DNA from: Acidimicrobiia bacterium
Lineage (GTDB): Bacteria > Actinomycetota > Acidimicrobiia > Acidimicrobiales > Bin134
NCBI GenBank assembly: GCA_022826705.1
Contig: JAJDUJ010000010.1
Span: 62,001 to 126,000, forward strand
Reading direction: 5' to 3'
Length of the DNA stretch: 64,000 bases
Below the pieces are notes generated by a model that saw only the letters and a list, made by a program, of their open reading frames with translations, was not told the origin of the DNA and made no database searches. The translations under genes were made by a program, and so were the position numbers. Positions within the stretch are counted from its first letter, which is position 1. The number at the start of each line of letters is the position of its first letter. This document shows, one piece after another, positions 40,331-49,226 of this stretch.

Positions 40331-41274
40331 GCGCGCTTCGCTGGGATCGGCTGGCCCAAGACTTGGCTGGCGTGTTGGGGGAGCAGGCGGTGAGCCGGGA
40401 GCGCCCGATCGGACCCGACACCACCTATCGCGTCGGCGGCGCGGCCCGGGTGGGCGTGACGCTCCCCGTGGATGCTGATGTTGCGGCGATGGCCAAAGCG
40501 GTGGCCGCCCACTGCCCTGACGTGCTGGTGGTGGGCAAGGGCTCCAACATGTTGGTGGCCGAGGCCGGTTTCGACGGGGTGGCCATTTGGCTGGGCGCGG
40601 GATACGACTGGGTGGAGGTCAACGGCTTGCACCTCAAAGCGGGGGCGGCGGCGGGTCTGCCAGTTCTTGCTCGCCAAAGCGCGGCCGCAGGGCTGACCGG
40701 ATTCGAGTGGGCAGTGGGGGTGCCGGGATCGCTGGGGGGAGCGGTCCGCATGAATGCCGGCGGTCATGGTTCAGACATGGCCGCAACGCTGGTGCAAGCC
40801 GAGGTCCTCGACCTGCGGCGCGGCTGCGTCGAGCAGTGGGCGCCGGGGCGGCTGGAACTGGGCTACCGGAGCTCGGCGCTGGCCGAACACCACATGGTGC
40901 TGGGAGCCGAGATGGGCCTGGCCACTGGTGATGCAGAATCATCCCAGGCCACCATCGCCGAGATCGTGGCGTGGAGGCGCGAGAACCAGCCGGGAGGGCA
41001 GAACGCAGGCTCGGTGTTCACCAACCCGGAGGGCGACAGCGCGGGCCGGATCATCGAAGCGGCCGGACTCAAGGGGCATCGGGTGGGGACTGCCTCGGTT
41101 TCAAACAAGCACGCCAACTTCTTCATTGCCGACCGGAACGGCACCGCCGATGATCTCCACGCCCTGATGGGCGAGGTGTTCGAACGCGTCCTCGCTGAAT
41201 TCGATGTGACGCTGCGGCCCGAGACCCGTCTCGTGGGATTCGGAGCTGGTCCATGGGCAGGTCAGGCAGGCTGA
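40327..41274 (+). CDS. murB: UDP-N-acetylenolpyruvoylglucosamine reductase MurB
   Basis: MurB reduces the enolpyruvyl group to make UDP-MurNAc using NADPH and FAD. The 315-residue protein has TYRVGGAARVGVTLPVD, VVGKGSNMLVAEAGFDG, GFEWAVGVPGSLGGAVRMNAGGHG (FAD site), YRSSAL, and the catalytic segment GGQNAGSVFTNPEGDSAGRIIEAAGLKG with its Ser. It is followed after one base by the ftsQ start. Confidence 0.94.
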   Translation: MSALRWDRLAQDLAGVLGEQAVSRERPIGPDTTYRVGGAARVGVTLPVDADVAAMAKAVAAHCPDVLVVGKGSNMLVAEAGFDGVAIWLGAGYDWVEVNGLHLKAGAAAGLPVLARQSAAAGLTGFEWAVGVPGSLGGAVRMNAGGHGSDMAATLVQAEVLDLRRGCVEQWAPGRLELGYRSSALAEHHMVLGAEMGLATGDAESSQATIAEIVAWRRENQPGGQNAGSVFTNPEGDSAGRIIEAAGLKGHRVGTASVSNKHANFFIADRNGTADDLHALMGEVFERVLAEFDVTLRPETRLVGFGAGPWAGQAG

Positions 41275-41275
41275 A

Positions 41276-42175
41276 GTGTCCTCTGATAAGCCCACTCAAG
41301 ATCCGCCCGAGGACCAGCCGGAAGGCAAGCCGGAGAGCCCTAAGCCTCAAGTAGACCTTCCTGCGGAACCTCCGAAGAGCCCTAAGCCCCAGGTCAACCC
41401 GCCCGAGGGCCAATCAGGGAGCCCTAAGCCTCAGGTCGATCCCCGCATCCAGGCCCGGCGCACCGGCGTCCGGACTCGGCGGCGTCTTCGAGTGTGGATA
41501 TCTATCGGGGTTATCGCCGTGTTGGCGGCGGCGGCATACGGCGTCACCCAGAGTCGCCTCATGGACGTCGACGAGATCGAGGTCATCGGAGCCGGGCGCA
41601 CCAGCACCGCCCAAGTCTTGGAGGCGGCGGGTATCGAGTTGGGGACACCGCTGTTGGGCTTGAACTTGTCTGGCCCCCGTAGATCGATCGCTGCGCTGCC
41701 TTGGGTGGATCAAGTTCGTTCCAGCCGGACGTGGGGGGGCAAGGTCACGTTCGACATCACCGAGCGCGAGGCCGTGGCCCAGATTCCCGTTGGCGAGGAG
41801 TGGGCGTTGGTCGACCGTGAGGGAAGGGTGCTCCAATTGAATCCGGTTCGCGGCGCTCTGCCGGTAGTGCAGTTCACCCCGGTCCCCCAGCCCGGCGGGT
41901 GGCTGCACGGGTTGGCCCTGCCTCTGTTGGAGGTGAGCGAGGCGCTCATACCTGTTCAACAAAGGGACATCGGGGCGATTTCTCTGATGGATGGGAAGGT
42001 GGTTGTGGATCTGCCCGGTGAAGGGCGGGCCCACTGGGGCGCCCAAGACGATCCTCACGGAAAAGCCGATGCACTAGCCCGAATACTGGCCGAAGTTGAT
42101 ATGAGTTGCGTGGAGATCGTGGATCTGAGCATCCCGGAACTTCCCGCCTTGACCCCAATCGACGACTGCTCGTAA
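41276..42175 (+). CDS. ftsQ: Cell division protein FtsQ
   Basis: FtsQ links FtsL/FtsB and regulates septal synthesis. The 299-residue protein has a cytosolic N-terminus of about 75 residues with three copies of a (E/K/G)SPKPQV(D/N) unit, a membrane segment (VWISIGVIAVLAAAAYGV), a POTRA domain (VDEIEVIGAGRTSTAQVLEAAGI...) and a beta domain (TFDITEREAVAQI, WALVDREGRVLQL). The Pro/Lys repeats are unusual and are seen at DNA level as repeated AGCCCTAAGCC. The start is GTG. Confidence 0.9.
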   Translation: MSSDKPTQDPPEDQPEGKPESPKPQVDLPAEPPKSPKPQVNPPEGQSGSPKPQVDPRIQARRTGVRTRRRLRVWISIGVIAVLAAAAYGVTQSRLMDVDEIEVIGAGRTSTAQVLEAAGIELGTPLLGLNLSGPRRSIAALPWVDQVRSSRTWGGKVTFDITEREAVAQIPVGEEWALVDREGRVLQLNPVRGALPVVQFTPVPQPGGWLHGLALPLLEVSEALIPVQQRDIGAISLMDGKVVVDLPGEGRAHWGAQDDPHGKADALARILAEVDMSCVEIVDLSIPELPALTPIDDCS

Positions 42176-42282
42176 GCTAGATACACCTCAACTAGAGGAA
42201 TAGGTTCTAAAGCCTCAACTCTTCGTTCATATCAACCAAAAGTAGAGAGTGAAGTTTTGGGCTTTTGGAGTGAGGAATCACC

Positions 42283-43368
42283 ATGGCTGATCCCCAGAAT
42301 TATCTAGCGGTTATCAAGGTCATCGGCGTCGGCGGCGGCGGTGTTAACGCAGTCGACCGCATGATCGAAGCTGGCCTGCGCGGCGTTGAGTTCGTCGCCG
42401 TCAATACCGATGCCCAGGCGCTGCTCATGAGCTCTGCTGAGGTCAAGCTCGACATTGGTCGAGAGCTGACCCGAGGTTTGGGCGCGGGCAGCGACCCGGA
42501 GGTCGGCTCCCAAGCGGCCACCGATCACCGCAAGGAGATCGAAGAGGCGCTCAGCGGCGCCGACATGGTGTTCATCACCGCGGGAGAGGGTGGCGGCACG
42601 GGCACCGGAGCTGCTCCGATCATTGCGGAGATCTCCAAGAGCCTCGGCGCGCTCACCATCGCGGTGGTTACCCGACCGTTCGGCTTCGAAGGTCGCCGCC
42701 GGTCGGTTCAGGCCGAAAGCGGCATCCAGGCCCTCAGAGACAAGGTCGACACCCAAATCGTCATTCCCAACGATCGACTCCTCACCATTTCCGACGACCA
42801 CACGTCGGTGGTGGAGGCGTTCCAGAAAGCCGATGAGGTATTGCTGCACGGCGTGCAGGGCATCACCGACCTCATCACCACCCCGGGGCTCATCAACACC
42901 GACTTCGCTGATGTGCGCATGGTGATGCAGGACGCTGGTTCTGCGCTCATGGGCGTGGGCATATCCTCCGGCGAGGGGAAGGCCGTAAGTGCAGCCCGCA
43001 AGGCCATTGCCAGCCCGCTGCTCGAGGCCTCGATCGAAGGCGCTCGCGGGATCCTTCTGAGCATCTCCGGCGGTGCCGATCTGGGCATCTTCGAGGTGAA
43101 CGAGGCCGCAGAGATCGTCCAGGGCGTTGCCCACCCCGATGCCAACATCATCTTCGGCACCGTGGTGGACGAGTCGATGGGCGACCACATCCGAGTCACC
43201 GTGATCGCCGCCGGTTTCGACCGGTGGGAGGGCGAGCGGGCCACCCGGATGACGGCCGCCGACGCAGAGGGCGCTTCAGGAGTACCCGATGTGTTCGGCG
43301 ACGCCGACGACGACCTGCTGTCGTCTGAAGTCGACGACGAGTTCGACATCCCCTCCTTCCTCCGGTAG
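42283..43368 (+). CDS. ftsZ: Cell division GTPase FtsZ
   Basis: FtsZ forms the division ring. The 361-residue protein has [22 protein letters not shown], the tubulin signature [24 protein letters not shown], and [15 protein letters not shown] short acidic linker leads to the C-terminal tail [10 protein letters not shown], which binds SepF. A Shine-Dalgarno-like GTGAGGAATCACC precedes the ATG. The 107-base gap after ftsQ (42176-42282) is AT-richer than the surroundings and probably holds an ftsZ promoter, but no clear boxes were assigned. Confidence 0.97.
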   Translation: MADPQNYLAVIKVIGVGGGGVNAVDRMIEAGLRGVEFVAVNTDAQALLMSSAEVKLDIGRELTRGLGAGSDPEVGSQAATDHRKEIEEALSGADMVFITAGEGGGTGTGAAPIIAEISKSLGALTIAVVTRPFGFEGRRRSVQAESGIQALRDKVDTQIVIPNDRLLTISDDHTSVVEAFQKADEVLLHGVQGITDLITTPGLINTDFADVRMVMQDAGSALMGVGISSGEGKAVSAARKAIASPLLEASIEGARGILLSISGGADLGIFEVNEAAEIVQGVAHPDANIIFGTVVDESMGDHIRVTVIAAGFDRWEGERATRMTAADAEGASGVPDVFGDADDDLLSSEVDDEFDIPSFLR

Positions 43369-43390
43369 CCCGGCCAGCTGAGACATTGAT

Positions 43391-44050
43391 TTGATCAGCG
43401 CCGCAGAGGTAGCCGACCGCCTAGGCGCTCTGCGAGACCGGTTGTCCCGAGCCGGGGGCGGTCAAGTACGGGTGGTGGCGGTGACCAAGGGCTTCGGCCC
43501 TGATGCGGTGGCCGCGGCAATCGAAGCAGGCCTGGCCGACGTTGGTGAGAACTACGCCCAAGAACTGCTGGCCAAAGCAGGCGGCTTGAGCACCCAGCCT
43601 GAAGCCGCGCTTCAACCCCGCTGGCACTTCATCGGTCGATTGCAGCGCAACAAGATCCGCAAGATCGCCAACTTGGTCCACCTCTGGCAGAGCGTGGACC
43701 GCCCCGAACTGGCTGCCGAGATCGCTCGGCGGGCGCCGGGGGCCCGGGTGCTGGTGCAGGTGGACATCGCCGGCAAGGGGGGCCGGGGCGGTTGTGGTCC
43801 CGAGGACACGGCCGGGCTGGTGCAGCACTGCCGCGACGCCGGTCTGGAAGTGGCCGGTCTAATGGCGGTTGGTGCGCCGGGGCCGCCAGAAGAGGCCCGC
43901 CCTGGCTTTCGCCTGCTGGCGTCCCAGGCCGAAGACCTCGGCCTGGCCGAGCTCTCGATGGGAATGACCGACGACATGGAGGTTGCCGTCGAAGAGGGTG
44001 CCACCATGGTAAGAGTGGGCACCGCGTTGTTCGGACCTCGCCCCAGCTGA
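43391..44050 (+). CDS. PLP homeostasis protein YggS (PLPBP)
   Basis: This 219-residue protein of the YggS/PROSC family binds PLP without enzymatic activity and buffers the vitamer pool. The PLP Lys lies in VRVVAVTKGFG, followed by VGENYAQELLAKA, WHFIGRLQRNKIRKI, VHLWQSVDRPELA, VLVQVDIAGKGGRGGC, LEVAGLMAVG and ELSMGMTDDMEVAVEEGATMVRVGTALFG. The TTG start at 43391 gives the usual length. The gene lies between ftsZ and sepF as in other actinobacteria, but the usual yfiH between ftsZ and yggS is missing. Confidence 0.92.
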   Translation: MISAAEVADRLGALRDRLSRAGGGQVRVVAVTKGFGPDAVAAAIEAGLADVGENYAQELLAKAGGLSTQPEAALQPRWHFIGRLQRNKIRKIANLVHLWQSVDRPELAAEIARRAPGARVLVQVDIAGKGGRGGCGPEDTAGLVQHCRDAGLEVAGLMAVGAPGPPEEARPGFRLLASQAEDLGLAELSMGMTDDMEVAVEEGATMVRVGTALFGPRPS

Positions 44051-44148
44051 GCGTCTTCCAACTACTGCGCCCCCCTCCCCGAAACTGGGGGCTGCTTCCT
44101 GTACCATCGGAAAGGCTAAGTGATCCACTGCCGAAAGGGGATGAGCCC

Positions 44149-44670
44149 ATGTCGTCCGTGTGGCAGAAAACCAAGTTCTGGCTCGGATTCGGAACCGAGG
44201 AGGAGTTCGCTCCTGGAGGGTATGCCGAGCAGGAATCTGACATGCGCCTCGTGTCTCAGACGCCTGATGAGCAGTATCAGATGGGCCCTGATGTCGGCTC
44301 GGTCCGCCCCGTTCCCGCCGGCGACCATCCAGAGGGCGAAGGGACCGCTGAGCAACCTCGGACCAGCTTCGTCCGCCCCATCCCCTCTACCTCCTCCAAG
44401 CCGTCGGTGGTCACCCCGATGTCGTTCGACGACGCCAAGGATGTGGCGGACTGCTTCCGAGGCGGGCAAGCGGTCATCGTGAACTTGCAGCACAGCAGCC
44501 GGGAGGTGGCCCGCCGGCTCATCGACTTCTCCAGCGGCCTGTGCTACGGACTGGACGGCCGCATGGAGCGGGTGGCCGACCATGTGTATCTGCTGACCCC
44601 CACCAATGTGGAGGTGTCGGCCGAGGAGCGCCGCCGCATGGAGCAGGCCGACTACCAGAACAACGGCTGA
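44149..44670 (+). CDS. sepF: Cell division protein SepF
   Basis: SepF tethers FtsZ to the membrane in bacteria without FtsA, as here. The 173-residue protein has an N-terminal amphipathic-like segment (MSSVWQKTKFWLGFG), a disordered linker and the SepF core: SVVTPMSFDDAKDVADCFRGGQAVIVNLQHSSREVARRLIDFSSGLCYGLDGRMERVADHVYLLTP (visible as shorter family pieces). An in-frame ATG at 44140 would add three residues. The gene ends 6 bases from the convergent ileS stop; yggT and divIVA, which usually follow, are absent. Confidence 0.95.
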   Translation: MSSVWQKTKFWLGFGTEEEFAPGGYAEQESDMRLVSQTPDEQYQMGPDVGSVRPVPAGDHPEGEGTAEQPRTSFVRPIPSTSSKPSVVTPMSFDDAKDVADCFRGGQAVIVNLQHSSREVARRLIDFSSGLCYGLDGRMERVADHVYLLTPTNVEVSAEERRRMEQADYQNNG

Positions 44671-44676
44671 CGCTTG

Positions 44677-47600
44677 CTAACCGGCTTTCGCTAAGCGGAT
44701 CTGCAACCGGCCCGCGTCGATCGCAGTTTCGTTCACCAGCACCGCTTCTACCTCCGAAACAATGAGGTCCGGGTTGCCTACGGCCAGCACTTGCTCGCAC
44801 ACATAGGTCTGGTGGGCCTGGACTGCCTCGATGATGTCGGCCCCCGCGGTCAAGGCCAGCGTGATCCGATCGGTGACGTCCAGGTCTTGATTCTTGCGCT
44901 CAGCTTGGATCACCCTGACCACGTCGCGGGCGATGCCCTCGGCAGCCAGCTCACCGCTCACCGCAGTGTCAAGGGCCACTAGGGCGTCGTTGGTGCGCAG
45001 CGCCGCCGCAGTGGTGCCCTCCACCGGATTCAAGGCCAAATCGAACTCGCTCTCCGACAGGGTGTGGCCGGCCACCGCCACCGAGCCGTCGGAAGTGAGC
45101 TCCCACTGGCCTTCCCGGGCGGCGGCGAACACCCCCTGCACGTCCTTGCCCAGTCGCGGGCCCAGTTCCTGGCCGTTGGGCCGGAGCACGAACTGCCCAT
45201 AGGCGGCTAGATCGTCGCTGAGACGGACGTCTTTCACGTTCACCTCGTCGGCAATCAAGGCGATGAACGGCGCCAGCGTGTCGGCTTCTCGGCCGGCCAC
45301 GGTGAGCGAGGGCAGGGGCTGTCGAACCCGGATTCCCTCGTCTTCTCGAACTCTCAGTCCGGTGGAGCACACGTCGCGCACCCGGTCCATGGCCGCCACG
45401 AGCTGGGGGTCGGCGGGAAGCTCGGCGGGGTCGGGCCAATCGCACAGGTGAACACTCGACTCTGCGGTGAGGCCCCGATAGATCTCCTCGGACACCAAGG
45501 GCAGGAATGGCGCCAGCAACCGGGCCAGGGTGGTGAGCACGGTGAACAGGGTGTCGTAGGCATCCTGCTTGTCGTCGGCCGACGACGGCCGGGCCGGGGC
45601 CCAGAACCGGTCGCGGCTGCGGCGGATGTACCAGTTGTTGAGGGAGTCGATGAACCCCTCCAACTCGGCGGCGGCACCGGGCAGGTCGTAGGCGTCCATG
45701 CGCTGGGTAACCGCCTCGGTCAGCTGGCGGGTCTTGGCCAGGATGTAGCGGTCCAAGAGCTCCTCGGAGTTGGCCCGGGGTTTGGCCTGGATGCCGTCGG
45801 CGTTGGCGTAGAGGGCGAAGAAGTAATAGGCGTTCCAGATGGGGATGATCACCTGGCGCAGCACGTCGTCGATTCCCGAGTCGTCCAAGCGGAGATCACC
45901 GCCCCGCACGATGGGAGAGCCCATCAAGTACCAGCGCAGCGCGTCGGCCCCTTTGGTGGCGAAGATCTCCTCGGGCTCGGTGTAGTTCCTCAGCTTCTTG
46001 GACAGCTTTCGTCCCTTGGCGTCGAGCAGGATGCCGTGGCAGATCACGTTGTTGAACGCGGGCCGGTCGAACAGGGCGGAGGCCAGCACATGGAGGGTGT
46101 AGAACCAGCCCCGGGTCTGGTTGATGTACTCCACGATGAAGTCGGCTGGGAAGTGGTGCTCGAACCACTCCTTGTTCTCGAACGGGTAGTGAACCTGGGC
46201 GAAGGGCATCGACCCCGACTCGAACCAGCAGTCCAGCACCTCGGGCACCCGCCGCATGGTGGACTGCCCGGTGGGGTCGTCGGGATTGGGCCGGGTGAGC
46301 TCGTCGATGAACGGGCGGTGCAGGTCCACAGGGCGCACCCCGAAGTCCCGCTCGATCTCATCCAGGCTGCCGTACACGTCGATGCGGGGATACTCGGGGT
46401 TGTCGCTGCGCCACACGGGGATGGGGGAGCCCCAGAACCGGTTCCGGCTGATCGACCAGTCGCGAGCCCCCTCCAGCCAGGTGCCGAACCGGCCGTCGCG
46501 CACATGACCGGGCACCCAGTTGATCTGCTGGTTCAGCTTCAGCATCTGCTGGCGGATCTCGGTGACCCGCACGTACCACGAGCTGAGCGCCCGGTAGATG
46601 ATGGGCTCGTCGGTGCGCCAGCAGTGGGGGTAGTTGTGCTCATAGGTGGCGTGGCGCAGGATCCGCCCCTGGTCCTTGAGCCGGGCGATGATGCCGCTGT
46701 TGGCCTCGAACACGTTCACCCCTGACCAATCGGCCACTTCCTCGGTGAAGCGGCCCTGATCGTCTACCGGAACCACCACGGGCACGCCGTTGGCCTCGGC
46801 CACCAACTGGTCGTCCTCGCCGAAGCCGGGGGCGGCGTGGACAACACCGGTTCCCTCGGCGGTGTCCACGAAGTCGGCTCCCACCACCTGAAACGCGCCG
46901 TCTTCGGCCAAGGGGGCGAAGTAGTCGAACAATGGCAGGTAGCGCCGGCCCACCAACTCGGCGCCGGCCACCGTGCCCACCACCCGGCCTTGGCCCAGCT
47001 CGGCCTCGTAGGCCTCCAGCGTCTCCGCCGCCAACACCACGTGGCCGCCGTCGTGCTCCACGATGGCGTACTCGATGTCCGGGCCCACCACCAGCATCAG
47101 GTTGGACGGAAGGGTCCACGGGGTGGTTGTCCAGGCCAGCATGCGCAGCGGCCCAGGGTCGCCGGACTCGGGTCGCAGATCGAAGGCCACGGTGATGGCG
47201 GGGTCTTGGCGGGGCCGGGTTGCATCGTCCAAGCGGATCTCAAAATTGGAGAGCGGGGTCTCGGCCGCCCACGAATAGGGCATCACCCGATAGGCCTCAT
47301 AAACGAGGCCCTTGTCCCACAGCGTCTTGAACGCCCACATGACCGATTCCATGTAGGGCAGGTCCATGGTCTTGTAGTCGTTCTCGAAGTCCACCCAGCG
47401 GGCTTGGCGGGTAACGGTGGTCTCCCACTCCTGGGTGTAGCGCTGCACCGATTGGCGGCAGTAGTCGTTGAACTCGGCGACGCCGTAGGCGGTGATGGCC
47501 GCTCGACCGGACACCGAGAGCTCCTTCTCGGCCTCCATCTCGGCGGGCAGGCCATGGCAGTCCCATCCGAAGCGGCGCTCCACGCGGCGGCCCCGCATGG

Positions 47601-47847
47601 TGTGGTAACGGGGGATCACGTCCTTCACGTAGCCGGTGAGCAGGTGGCCGTGGTGGGGGAGTCCGTTGGCAAACGGGGGTCCGTCGTAGAACACGTATTC
47701 GTTGTCGCCCTGATCGCCCGCGGGCCGTCCCTCTACTGAATGGGCAAAGGTCTCATCGGTGTCCCACGAATCCAGAACCCGGCGCTCGATATCGGGGAAG
47801 GAGGGCTTGGGGTCGACCTCGGGGTAGTGGGCAGACGGTTCGGACAA
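44677..47847 (-). CDS. ileS: Isoleucyl-tRNA synthetase, type 2
   Basis: IleS charges tRNA-Ile. The protein of about 1056 residues has the HIGH-like motif NGLPHHGHLLTG and the KMSKS-like motif RKLSKKLRNYTEP, both typical of the eukaryote-like IleS2 type that is often mupirocin tolerant. WDCHGLP, the editing domain (TTTPWTLPSNLM, VHAAPGFGEDD) and the anticodon domain (NNWYIRRSRDRFW) are all present. The TTG at 47847 follows GGAGG by four bases; ATG at 47862 has no Shine-Dalgarno. No T-box consensus was found upstream. It is oriented against the dcw cluster, unlike in related genomes. Confidence 0.94.
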   Translation of the reverse strand: MSEPSAHYPEVDPKPSFPDIERRVLDSWDTDETFAHSVEGRPAGDQGDNEYVFYDGPPFANGLPHHGHLLTGYVKDVIPRYHTMRGRRVERRFGWDCHGLPAEMEAEKELSVSGRAAITAYGVAEFNDYCRQSVQRYTQEWETTVTRQARWVDFENDYKTMDLPYMESVMWAFKTLWDKGLVYEAYRVMPYSWAAETPLSNFEIRLDDATRPRQDPAITVAFDLRPESGDPGPLRMLAWTTTPWTLPSNLMLVVGPDIEYAIVEHDGGHVVLAAETLEAYEAELGQGRVVGTVAGAELVGRRYLPLFDYFAPLAEDGAFQVVGADFVDTAEGTGVVHAAPGFGEDDQLVAEANGVPVVVPVDDQGRFTEEVADWSGVNVFEANSGIIARLKDQGRILRHATYEHNYPHCWRTDEPIIYRALSSWYVRVTEIRQQMLKLNQQINWVPGHVRDGRFGTWLEGARDWSISRNRFWGSPIPVWRSDNPEYPRIDVYGSLDEIERDFGVRPVDLHRPFIDELTRPNPDDPTGQSTMRRVPEVLDCWFESGSMPFAQVHYPFENKEWFEHHFPADFIVEYINQTRGWFYTLHVLASALFDRPAFNNVICHGILLDAKGRKLSKKLRNYTEPEEIFATKGADALRWYLMGSPIVRGGDLRLDDSGIDDVLRQVIIPIWNAYYFFALYANADGIQAKPRANSEELLDRYILAKTRQLTEAVTQRMDAYDLPGAAAELEGFIDSLNNWYIRRSRDRFWAPARPSSADDKQDAYDTLFTVLTTLARLLAPFLPLVSEEIYRGLTAESSVHLCDWPDPAELPADPQLVAAMDRVRDVCSTGLRVREDEGIRVRQPLPSLTVAGREADTLAPFIALIADEVNVKDVRLSDDLAAYGQFVLRPNGQELGPRLGKDVQGVFAAAREGQWELTSDGSVAVAGHTLSESEFDLALNPVEGTTAAALRTNDALVALDTAVSGELAAEGIARDVVRVIQAERKNQDLDVTDRITLALTAGADIIEAVQAHQTYVCEQVLAVGNPDLIVSEVEAVLVNETAIDAGRLQIRLAKAG

Positions 47848-47907
47848 CGGGCCTCCAGGCATACTGGGAAAACAAAAATAACCCGTTCCCATCCCGGTCC
47901 AGACATT

Positions 47908-47989
47908 GTTAAGCCGCTCTCGGCCCGATTGCGCCATTTGATAGCAATCCGGGTTAAGCCGTTCTCAGACCATTTGGCAGTAATCCGCG
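47908..47989. repeat. 45-bp imperfect direct repeat between ileS and the dksA-like gene
   Basis: GTTAAGCCGCTCTCGG at 47908 recurs as GTTAAGCCGTTCTCAG at 47953, exactly 45 bases later, followed in both copies by CCATTTG and an ATCCG end (GCAATCCG at 47944, GTAATCCG at about 47980). It lies in the divergent promoter region and may be a duplicated control site or a simple duplication. Confidence 0.7.
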
Positions 47990-48016
47990 GCGGTGGCGGC
48001 TACACTCCCGCCTGCA

Positions 48017-48655
48017 ATGACCGCCAAGAAGACCGCTCGCAAGCCTCCGGCCAAGAAGCCGGCAAAGAAGGCAGCCAGCACCGCCAAGTCGGCTGCGAGC
48101 AAGACGGCGGCCAAATCTGCGACGAAAAAGCCCGCGGCCAAGCCCTCGACCAAGTCTGCAAGCAAGCCAGCGGCCAAATCTGCGGCCAAGAAGCCCGCCA
48201 CAAAGTCAGCGGCCAAGCCGGCGGCAAAAAAGCCCGCGGCCAAGCCCGCGGCCAAAAAAACCGCCGCCAAGTCCACAGCCAAGAAGCCGCTGTTCGACAA
48301 GAAATATCTCGACAAGCAGCGCGATCTGCTGTTGGAAGAGCGCAGCCGCTACATCACCTCGGCTACCAGGCTCAAGGCCGAGGCCGATTCCCTGGTGGAA
48401 GAGCGGGAGCCGGGCGATGTCCAATTCGACGAAGAGTCGGGTGAGGGCGACACCTTGGCGGTGGAGCGGGAAAGGGATCTGGCCCTCAGTGCTCACGCCC
48501 GAGCGGCCGTCGACCAGATCGACGCCGCATTGGCCCGGATCGATAGCGGCACCTATGGCATCTGCCTGGTGTCGGGCAAGCCGATTCCCCGCCAGCGGCT
48601 GAATGCCATTCCGTGGGCAGCGGAGCGGGTTGAACACAAAGCCGGTGGATTCTGA
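48017..48655 (+). CDS. DksA/TraR-family protein with histone-H1-like N-terminal tail
   Basis: This 212-residue protein has an N-terminal tail of about 90 residues made almost only of Lys, Ala, Pro, Ser and Thr (KKPAAKP-type repeats), then a coiled-coil domain (FDKKYLDKQRDLLLEERSRY) and a DksA/TraR-like C-terminus with GTYGICLVSGKPIPRQRLNAIPWA. DksA proteins bind RNA polymerase in its secondary channel. Only one Cys remains at the zinc site, so zinc binding is doubtful. The tail resembles histone H1 or HupB tails and suggests DNA or RNA contact. The ATG 48017 opens with the lysine-rich tail; an in-frame start at 47993 would add eight residues. Confidence 0.85.
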   Translation: MTAKKTARKPPAKKPAKKAASTAKSAASKTAAKSATKKPAAKPSTKSASKPAAKSAAKKPATKSAAKPAAKKPAAKPAAKKTAAKSTAKKPLFDKKYLDKQRDLLLEERSRYITSATRLKAEADSLVEEREPGDVQFDEESGEGDTLAVERERDLALSAHARAAVDQIDAALARIDSGTYGICLVSGKPIPRQRLNAIPWAAERVEHKAGGF

Positions 48656-49226
48656 GATAGCTGCTTCGATTGACGAAGATCACCGGTCTCGTCGTCGCCA
48701 CAACCTGGTACTTCTGGGGGTGGCTGCGCTAGTAGTCGCCATCGACCAGCTAACCAAGTGGTGGGCGCTGGAGACGTTGGAAAACCGGACCATCGATTTG
48801 GTGTGGACGCTGCGGCTGCACCTGGTTTACAACACCGGAGCCGCCTTCGGCCTGGCCCAAGACTGGGACACCGTGATCGCTGTGGTGGCCCTGCTGTTTG
48901 TGATCGTGGTGGCATGGGCCAGCTGGGGGGGTCGCCGGCTGTCGATGCCGCCGGTGCTTCTGGGCATGGTGCTGGGCGGCGCCATCGGCAATCTGGCCGA
49001 CAGGGCGGTAAGGGCCGGTGACGGGTTTCTGGGCGGGGCCGTGGTCGACTTCATCGATCTCCAGTGGTGGCCGGTGTTCAACGCGGCTGACTCCGCCATC
49101 GTGGTGGCCGGGATCATCCTGGTGCTGATTGCCCCCCGCTACCGCCAAACCCAAACCGCGGATGAGGCTGATCAGCCCGGAGAGCCCGGCGGCTTCGGAG
49201 AGTCCGATGAGCCCGATGGGCCCTGA
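48645..49226 (+). CDS. lspA: Lipoprotein signal peptidase LspA
   Basis: LspA cleaves prolipoprotein signal peptides in the membrane. The protein of about 193 residues has four membrane segments and the two catalytic-Asp motifs: GAIGNLADR and VFNAADSAI, plus DQLTKWWALETL and YNTGAAFGL. The C-terminus is acidic and Gly-rich (GEPGGFGESDEPDGP). The GTG at 48645 overlaps the dksA-like stop by 11 bases; no better start is near. Its clients include the CapA-like lipoprotein in this window. Confidence 0.92.
   Translation: MDSEIAASIDEDHRSRRRHNLVLLGVAALVVAIDQLTKWWALETLENRTIDLVWTLRLHLVYNTGAAFGLAQDWDTVIAVVALLFVIVVAWASWGGRRLSMPPVLLGMVLGGAIGNLADRAVRAGDGFLGGAVVDFIDLQWWPVFNAADSAIVVAGIILVLIAPRYRQTQTADEADQPGEPGGFGESDEPDGP

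Noticed and set aside
30440-44670. Absence of ftsA in the division cluster
   Set aside because: Actinobacteria normally lack ftsA and use SepF, so this is expected.
47863-48016. T-box riboswitch before ileS
   Set aside because: Actinobacterial ileS genes often have one, but neither the T-box core (GGTGGNACCGCG) nor a suitable long leader is present on the minus strand.
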